A DNA stretch of 6,036 bases, taken from positions 1 through 6,036 of the forward strand of contig JAGLEK010000043.1 of assembly GCA_023145125.1 (NCBI GenBank). Reading direction: 5' to 3'. This stretch comes from Bacteroidales bacterium. GTDB lineage: Bacteria; Bacteroidota; Bacteroidia; Bacteroidales; B18-G4. This document shows positions 1-4,322 of the stretch, piece after piece. How positions within the stretch are numbered: position 1 is the first letter of the stretch; each line of letters begins with the position of its first letter. The position numbers and the translations under genes are program-made. The notes beneath the pieces were generated by a model that saw nothing but the letters and a program-made list of their open reading frames with translations, was not told where the DNA came from and did not search any database.

Positions 1-2312
1 GAACCAGTGTGATCAATTATTGCGGCCATGGCTCCCCCACTTCCTGGGGGTCGACAGGTTTCAGTAATAGTAACGTAGCCTCATTATCAAATGGCAACAT
101 GACTCCTTGGATCGTTTCCGTTGCCTGTAACAATGGTGACTTTCATACAGGAACCTGTTTTGCCGAGGCATGGTTGCGCAAGGATGGCGGAGGTGCAGTA
201 ATGTTTCTTGGCGCATCCATCAGCCAGCCCTGGGATCCCCCAATGCGTGGGCAGGACTACTTTGCCGATATGTTTACCGGAGGTTATGACTATTCAGCAC
301 ATTCAGGACAAAATGGGATCAACACAACTGAAGGCAGAACCACCCTGGGGGCAATTATTTTCAACGGACTGGTGCTCCTGACCACCGAATCAGGAGGCTC
401 CTCTGACTGGGAAACAGCCAAAACATGGAATCTCTTTGGTGATCCTTCCATGCAGGCCAGGTCGGATGTCCCGGCCGAACTTTTACTTTCTACCAATGTG
501 GTGATGGTAGGCATCCCATTTGCAACTACTGTGACTACCGGTGGCAATCCTGTTGAAGGTGCCATGGTTACACTGAGTCAAAATGATACTTATTTTACCG
601 GAATCACCGATGCTTCCGGGAATGTTAGCATTACCCATACCTTAATACCGGGCGATGCCTTGCTGGTGGTTACAGGATTTAATACCGAAACAATTTATGA
701 AACTGTTTCTGTGGTTCCATCAGCAGGTGCTTATGTGATCTACAGCAGCCATAGTGTGAACGATGCTTCAGGAAATGGAAACGGAATGCTGGATTATGGT
801 GAATCACCAATGCTTAGCATCGCCCTGAACAATGTGGGTACCTCTGATGCATTAAATGTAGAGGTGATCCTTTCAACAGAAGATGAATATGTTACAATCA
901 CCGATGGCGAAGAAAACTATGGGACTATTTCTGCAGGTGAGATCGTTCAGATCGCTGATGCTTTTGCCATTGAGATTGCTGCAGATATTCCGGATGGGCA
1001 TGGCATTATTTTTAATATTGAATCTACAGGCGATGCAACATGGAGCAGTAGCTTTTCTGAAACCGGCCACGCCCCTGAGCTTGTTCTTGGCGGGTATAGC
1101 ATTGATGATGCCGGTGGCAACGGAAACGGGAAACTGGATCCTGGTGAAACCGTTGATCTGACCATTACGGTTAGTAACGATGGATCTTCGGATGCCGACG
1201 GGGTAGCTGCACTCCTTGCTACTACAAGCGAGTATATCGTTATTGATGAGGCCAGTATGAACTACGGGCCTGTGGGAGCCGGCGGCTCAGAAGAACAAAC
1301 ATATGTTGTAACAGCAGGATCAGATGCACCGGCAGGACATACAGCACAGTTCAGCCTCGATATAAGCGCAAACCTTGGTGTTATCGGTAGTGGTGAGTTT
1401 TTTATTATCGTTGGACAGATTCCTGTCCTGGTGATCGATGTAGATGGAAATAACAATTCGGCCGATGTAATGATGGATTGCTTCGGTGATCTGAGTGTTG
1501 GTGCCGACATGGTCGAAGGATGGCCTGATGATATGGGCCTCTATTCTTCCATATTTGTTTGTCTTGGTATTTATCCTGATAACCATGTGCTGACTTCGGC
1601 ACAGGGACAGGAGCTTGCCAATTTTCTCAATAATGGTGGCAGGGTTTACATGGAAGGTGGGGATACCTGGTACTATGATCCGGCAACACCTGTACATGCC
1701 TTATTTAACATTCAGGGCACTGAAGATGGTGGTGGCGACCTGAGTACCCTCCTCGGACAGTCAGGGACCTTTACCGAAGGCCTGACATTCGATTATGGTG
1801 GAGAAAGTAACTATATCGACCGCATCAGCCCTACAGGAAGTGCTTTTACAATCTTTGCAAACCAGTCGCCTGCCTATAATAATGCTGTTGCTTATGACGA
1901 GGGCAATTATCGCACCATCGGTGCTTCATTTGAATTTGGCGGATTAACGGCTACCGGCACAAGCATAGAATACCTGATGCACCTCTACCTCGATTTCTTC
2001 GATATTGAGAGCATTTGGGTTAGCGTACCTGAAGGTGTCAATAATGAAGTGTCAGTCGGACAGCCTTATCCCAATCCGTTCACAGGTGAAACGAACCTGA
2101 GTTTCTCACTTGAGAAAGCCGGAAATGTCAGCATTGATGTTTACAATATGAGCGGACAAAAGATCAGCTCTCTTGTGAACGCCAACTTTAATGCAGGTTC
2201 GCATACCATTAAGTGGAATGCAGGAGCAGAAGGTGTTTCCGAAGGAATATATTACCTGCGAATGCAAACAGAAAATAAAGTGGTCACCCGAAAAGTGATC
2301 TTGATGAACTAA
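1..2312 (+). CDS. Gingipain-like C25 cysteine protease with T9SS sorting domain (3' part)
   Basis: Secreted or cell-surface cysteine endopeptidase, 5'-truncated by the window edge. The frame is open to base 1 and reads Thr-Ser-Val-Ile-Asn-Tyr, so the GTG at 9 is an internal Val, not a start. Residues below count that Val as 1. The C25 catalytic end spans 1-155: His7 in NYCGHGS and Cys40 in SVACNNGDF are 33 residues apart, as in RgpB (His211/Cys244), and MRGQD (79-83) and FGDPS (143-147) are also gingipain-like. An Ig-like domain (about 156-240) resembles the gingipain post-catalytic IgSF domain. Two tandem beta modules (about 242-353 and 356-468) each begin with D-x-x-GNGNG-x-LD-x-GE. An amidotransferase-like alpha/beta module follows (about 471-665), then a type A T9SS C-terminal domain (681-767) with QPYPNPF and the ending KVVTRKVILMN. 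That domain implies export by the Sec and type IX systems and surface anchoring or release. The gene ends in tandem TAA TAA stops and a terminator. Substrate specificity (Arg, Lys or other) cannot be read from this part. Confidence 0.93.
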   Translation, partial: TSVINYCGHGSPTSWGSTGFSNSNVASLSNGNMTPWIVSVACNNGDFHTGTCFAEAWLRKDGGGAVMFLGASISQPWDPPMRGQDYFADMFTGGYDYSAHSGQNGINTTEGRTTLGAIIFNGLVLLTTESGGSSDWETAKTWNLFGDPSMQARSDVPAELLLSTNVVMVGIPFATTVTTGGNPVEGAMVTLSQNDTYFTGITDASGNVSITHTLIPGDALLVVTGFNTETIYETVSVVPSAGAYVIYSSHSVNDASGNGNGMLDYGESPMLSIALNNVGTSDALNVEVILSTEDEYVTITDGEENYGTISAGEIVQIADAFAIEIAADIPDGHGIIFNIESTGDATWSSSFSETGHAPELVLGGYSIDDAGGNGNGKLDPGETVDLTITVSNDGSSDADGVAALLATTSEYIVIDEASMNYGPVGAGGSEEQTYVVTAGSDAPAGHTAQFSLDISANLGVIGSGEFFIIVGQIPVLVIDVDGNNNSADVMMDCFGDLSVGADMVEGWPDDMGLYSSIFVCLGIYPDNHVLTSAQGQELANFLNNGGRVYMEGGDTWYYDPATPVHALFNIQGTEDGGGDLSTLLGQSGTFTEGLTFDYGGESNYIDRISPTGSAFTIFANQSPAYNNAVAYDEGNYRTIGASFEFGGLTATGTSIEYLMHLYLDFFDIESIWVSVPEGVNNEVSVGQPYPNPFTGETNLSFSLEKAGNVSIDVYNMSGQKISSLVNANFNAGSHTIKWNAGAEGVSEGIYYLRMQTENKVVTRKVILMN

Positions 2313-2332
2313 TAAATGTTTAACTGAAATGG

Positions 2333-2365
2333 AAAGGGAATCTGGAAAAAAGGTTCCCTTTTTTT
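2333..2365 (+). terminator. Rho-independent terminator of the C25 protease gene
   Basis: Bases 2333-2343 pair with 2351-2361 in an 11-bp stem with one G-T wobble (2341/2353), closing a 7-base loop (ggaaaaa). A run of T follows on the plus strand (2359-2365 are all T). It lies about 20 bases after the tandem stop codons at 2310-2315. The complementary strand has no T-run after the stem, so it should act mainly on the plus-strand gene. Confidence 0.85.
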
Positions 2366-2367
2366 AT

Positions 2368-2435
2368 ATTCGATACTCGATATGCGAGATTCGAGATTCG
2401 AAATTGGCTCACATATCGGATCTCGAATATCGAAT
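2368..2435. repeat. Imperfect TCGA-rich palindrome between convergent genes
   Basis: The left arm (2368-2395) and right arm (2408-2435) pair at 22 of 28 positions around a 12-base centre. The outer 8 bp are perfect (ATTCGATA/TATCGAAT). Inside are short direct repeats of the type CGAGATT (2385-2391 and 2392-2398 differ by one base) and a TTCGAA core at 2397-2402. It sits just after the protease terminator and 10 bases before the stop codon of the minus-strand glycosyltransferase. It could fold as a long hairpin in either transcript, but no T-run follows on the minus strand, so a terminator role for the glycosyltransferase is unproven. It may belong to a dispersed intergenic repeat family, which one copy cannot show. 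Confidence 0.6.
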
Positions 2436-2444
2436 TTCATAGGT

Positions 2445-3647
2445 TTATTTTGAGGTGGCGAGTTTGTTCCGGCCGGCAAACATAACAAATAGCAACCCAA
2501 TCGTTCCCCAGCTGAAAACGGAGATGCTCCAGAAAAAGTCAAACAGCTTACTGCCAACAACATCATAAATATTACCGCCTATCAACAGGCAACTGATGAC
2601 AAATACAATTTTAAAGAAAAGGGTCATCTTCCTGAATTTAAATAAGAGGTAAACTACCAGTGGCAGTGTAAAAATGAATGCATTGTAACTTGTAAATGCC
2701 AACAGGGGAATGATGGCAATGAGTATGATATACATGCGGGCTGCTCGATCACTAAGCCCGCTTTTCAAATAAAACCATAGTAGCATCAGGGCGAGGATCA
2801 GGATTGTGATCAATTGATAAATAAGCTGGCCGGCTCCGGTCAGGGGGATCAGTGCAAGGGGCGTATACCTTGCGAGTATGGAAAATATCGTGTGATTACC
2901 GGCCGATACGAGCTCTTGCTTGTCTCCCAGTTCAATGCTTAGTTCTTGAAACCATGAAGAAAACAGGCTGAAGTATTCGCCGGGATTGGAATAAAAAGCC
3001 ATGGGAGCAAAAAACATCAGGACAGTGAAAGCACTGAAATACAATAGTTCCCTGAATCGCCCCATGATGATGAGAAGGGGGATGAAGATCAGCCCGAATG
3101 GTTTTATAAAAATACTAATTGCTATCAGGGCCCCGAAACCAGCAGCCTTGTGCTTATCAAGCAAAGCAAGTGCGTAAACATAGAGGCCGAGGAGTAAAAG
3201 ATTGACCTGCCCCAGGTGCAATTCCCTGAAAAAATGTGTCCCGACAATGACAATTCCTAAAATGAAGCTGGCAGTGATCCTTGAATTCATTGGCAAGCTG
3301 CCAAGAAAAACCGTTTTTATTTTAACCAGTACAAATCCTAAAATGATCGTGAGCAACAGCCAGTAAAGGAGTTTGCCGGCGGTGAATCCAAGGGGGATAA
3401 ATGGAACAAACAATAAGGCAGCCGGCGGTGAGTACTTAAAAACATAATGGAAGTAAGGGTCTTCTTCAACTCCCCTGTACAGATCCCCACCATCTACAAG
3501 CCTTTCTGCTGCCCTGTAGTAAACTTCAAGGTCAACCATTTCCAAACGTCCATTGATCAGTTCAGCGCTTAAGCTGCCGGCACTGACCAGCACCAGGAAA
3601 ATGATCCACATGTAATTATTCCGCAAGAATTCTTTTATGATCACCAT
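2445..3647 (-). CDS. GT87-family (DUF2029) polyprenyl-phosphate-dependent glycosyltransferase
   Basis: Complete 400-residue polytopic inner-membrane protein of the GT-C superfamily. Enzymes of this family, such as PimE-like mannosyltransferases, move a sugar from a polyprenyl-phosphate donor to a lipid or glycan acceptor on the outer face of the membrane. Visible family features are the first transmembrane helix (about 13-29), then a loop with VDLEVYYRAA (38-47), where Asp39 is the expected catalytic acidic residue, DLYRG (55-59) and FKYSPPAALLF (70-80). HLGQVNLLLLGL (144-155) and IKPFGLIFIPLL (181-192) follow, then the loop motif GNHTIFSILARY (250-261). About ten to twelve hydrophobic segments run to the C-terminus. 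ATG at 3645-3647 is the only start in this frame after an in-frame upstream stop. No Shine-Dalgarno sequence is visible. It stands alone, convergent to the protease gene and divergent from the blaI-like gene. Donor and acceptor cannot be inferred from context. Confidence 0.82.
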   Translation of the reverse strand: MVIIKEFLRNNYMWIIFLVLVSAGSLSAELINGRLEMVDLEVYYRAAERLVDGGDLYRGVEEDPYFHYVFKYSPPAALLFVPFIPLGFTAGKLLYWLLLTIILGFVLVKIKTVFLGSLPMNSRITASFILGIVIVGTHFFRELHLGQVNLLLLGLYVYALALLDKHKAAGFGALIAISIFIKPFGLIFIPLLIIMGRFRELLYFSAFTVLMFFAPMAFYSNPGEYFSLFSSWFQELSIELGDKQELVSAGNHTIFSILARYTPLALIPLTGAGQLIYQLITILILALMLLWFYLKSGLSDRAARMYIILIAIIPLLAFTSYNAFIFTLPLVVYLLFKFRKMTLFFKIVFVISCLLIGGNIYDVVGSKLFDFFWSISVFSWGTIGLLFVMFAGRNKLATSK

Positions 3648-3709
3648 TAGGGTTGATGTGCCTGAATTTCCTGATAAAGATATGAAGAATTCGTGCTACG
3701 AACTACATA

Positions 3710-3738
3710 TCAGATATTTTGAAAAGTTTGATATCTGA
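3710..3738. repeat. Inverted repeat TCAGATAT-N13-ATATCTGA
   Basis: Two perfect 8-bp arms (3710-3717 and 3731-3738) flank a 13-base A/T-rich spacer in the divergent intergenic region, 63 bases before the start of the glycosyltransferase gene. A short T-run (3741-3745) follows on the plus strand, but no plus-strand gene lies upstream for it to terminate. It may be a regulatory site for the glycosyltransferase or a fragment of an intergenic repeat. Confidence 0.45.
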
Positions 3739-3788
3739 GATTTTTATGTAACAAATACTTATTTATCCGGTCATATATAAAATAACTG

Positions 3789-3808
3789 TTATAAGGAAAT
3801 GCTTATAA
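3789..3808. repeat. Perfect dyad TTATAAG-N6-CTTATAA
   Basis: Two perfect 7-bp arms (3789-3795 and 3802-3808) flank a 6-base spacer (gaaatg) midway between the two divergent genes. Its size and symmetry are typical of an operator for a dimeric regulator. The sequence differs from the TACGA/TCGTA sites further right, so it would not be the same protein's target. No gene can be assigned to it from sequence alone. Confidence 0.45.
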
Positions 3809-3850
3809 ACCAGATAATTATGATACAATTAACGATTTTTAACAGTCTTC

Positions 3851-3866
3851 TGCGAAAATAATCGTA
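3851..3866. promoter_or_regulatory. Third, imperfect BlaI-type operator copy
   Basis: TGCGA-N6-TCGTA differs by one base from the dyad TACGA-N6-TCGTA found twice downstream and has the same 16-bp length. Its centre is 30 bp upstream of the centre of the next copy. It lies upstream of the predicted -33 element and could be an auxiliary site for the blaI-like repressor. Confidence 0.5.
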
Positions 3867-3872
3867 ATAAAA

Positions 3873-3904
3873 CTTGCTTCTACGACGTTTGTCGTATATA
3901 TTTG
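3873..3904 (+). promoter_or_regulatory. Predicted Bacteroidota-type promoter of the blaI-M56 operon
   Basis: TATATTTG at 3897-3904 matches the Bacteroidota -7 consensus TAnnTTTG exactly. CTTG at 3873-3876 lies 20 bases upstream, where a -33 TTTG/TTG element is expected. The start of transcription would fall near 3909-3912, giving a leader of about 20 to 25 bases before the ATG at 3933. No Shine-Dalgarno sequence is present in that A/T-rich leader, which is common in this phylum. Confidence 0.7.
3881..3896. promoter_or_regulatory. BlaI-type operator 1 between -33 and -7 elements
   Basis: TACGACGTTTGTCGTA is a perfect 6-bp inverted repeat (TACGAC/GTCGTA) around a 4-base centre. It fills the promoter spacer and abuts the -7 box, so a bound repressor dimer should exclude RNA polymerase. 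The outer TAC...GTA half-sites recall the TACA/TGTA half-sites of staphylococcal bla and mec operators. Assigning it to the adjacent BlaI-like protein is inference from position. Confidence 0.75.
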
Positions 3905-3920
3905 TACGAAACTTATCGTA
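3905..3920. promoter_or_regulatory. BlaI-type operator 2 just after the -7 box
   Basis: TACGAAACTTATCGTA has 5-bp arms (TACGA/TCGTA) and the same 16-bp length as operator 1. The centres are 24 bp apart. It begins at the first base after the -7 box and covers the predicted transcription start. Two matching dyads around one promoter, next to a BlaI-like gene, strongly suggest autoregulation. Confidence 0.72.
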
Positions 3921-3932
3921 GATAAATTATAT

Positions 3933-4322
3933 ATGATGGCAGAAAAGAAGAACAAACCCACTGAAGCAGAACTTAACATCCTGACTATATTATGGGAGCA
4001 GGGGCCAAGTTCGGTGCGGATCGTAAATGCTGAACTTAACAAAATGCGCAGTGTAGGTTATACCACTACTCTAAAGCAGCTACAGATCATGCATGAAAAG
4101 GGGCTGGTTTCCCGGGTTAATGATGGGCGTACGCATATTTATACTGCTGAGAGAGGGAAGGAGGAAACCCAGAAACAATTACTCGATCGTTTGCTTGATG
4201 CTGCTTTTGGCGGGTCGGCATCAAAGTTGGTGATGCAGGTATTGGGAAATCACAAATCGAGCCGGAAGGAATTGGAAGAGATCAAGAAGCTGATCCAAAA
4301 ACTTGAGGAGGACCATTCATGA
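3933..4322 (+). CDS. BlaI/MecI/CopY-family transcriptional repressor
   Basis: A 129-residue winged-helix DNA-binding protein of usual family length (Penicillinase_R). The winged helix covers about residues 9-71: PTEAELNILTILWEQGP is the first helix region, YTTTLKQLQIMHEKGLV (43-59) holds the recognition helix, and RVNDGRTHIY (61-70) is the wing. The C-terminal half (75-129) is helical and should form the dimer. LLDAAFGGSASKLVMQVL (88-104) matches the family's dimer core, where staphylococcal BlaI and MecI are cut at Asn101-Phe102. Here no Asn-Phe pair is visible, and Gln102-Val103 falls near that place by eye. Two starts are possible (ATG at 3933 or 3936), neither with a Shine-Dalgarno sequence. 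The stop overlaps the next gene's start as ATGA. It is expected to repress its own operon through the dyads at 3851-3920. Confidence 0.93.
   Translation: MMAEKKNKPTEAELNILTILWEQGPSSVRIVNAELNKMRSVGYTTTLKQLQIMHEKGLVSRVNDGRTHIYTAERGKEETQKQLLDRLLDAAFGGSASKLVMQVLGNHKSSRKELEEIKKLIQKLEEDHS
4306..4311 (+). promoter_or_regulatory. Shine-Dalgarno site of the M56 gene
   Basis: AGGAGG lies 7 bases before the ATG at 4319, inside the end of the repressor gene (codons for Glu-Glu-Asp). Such a strong site is unusual for Bacteroidota, which mostly rely on A-rich leaders, and contrasts with the SD-less repressor start. It supports the ATG at 4319 and efficient initiation at the ATGA junction. Confidence 0.7.

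Noticed and set aside
9..11. GTG as the start codon of the protease gene
   Set aside because: The frame continues to the window edge without a stop, and the residues belong to the interior of the C25 catalytic domain, so the gene is truncated rather than starting here.
290..1697. Several open frames of 65-125 codons antisense to or overlapping the protease gene
   Set aside because: They lie within a clearly coding region with strong family matches, show low-complexity or Cys/His/Pro-rich translations with no known domain, and have no start signals. They are shadows of the real frame.
3675..3682. Possible minus-strand -7 box (TATCTTTA on the minus strand) for the glycosyltransferase
   Set aside because: It lacks the final G of TAnnTTTG and has no clear TTTG about 20 bases upstream, so support is too weak for a feature.
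3690..3702. Small dyad TTCGTGCTACGAA as another BlaI-type site
   Set aside because: It contains TACGA, but the half-sites are in the reverse order and the spacing is 3 bases rather than 6, so it does not match the operator layout.
3710..3745. Hairpin plus T-run as an intrinsic terminator
   Set aside because: The stem is A/T-rich with a 13-base loop, and no plus-strand gene lies upstream in the gap. The nearest gene upstream on that strand already has a strong terminator at 2333-2365.
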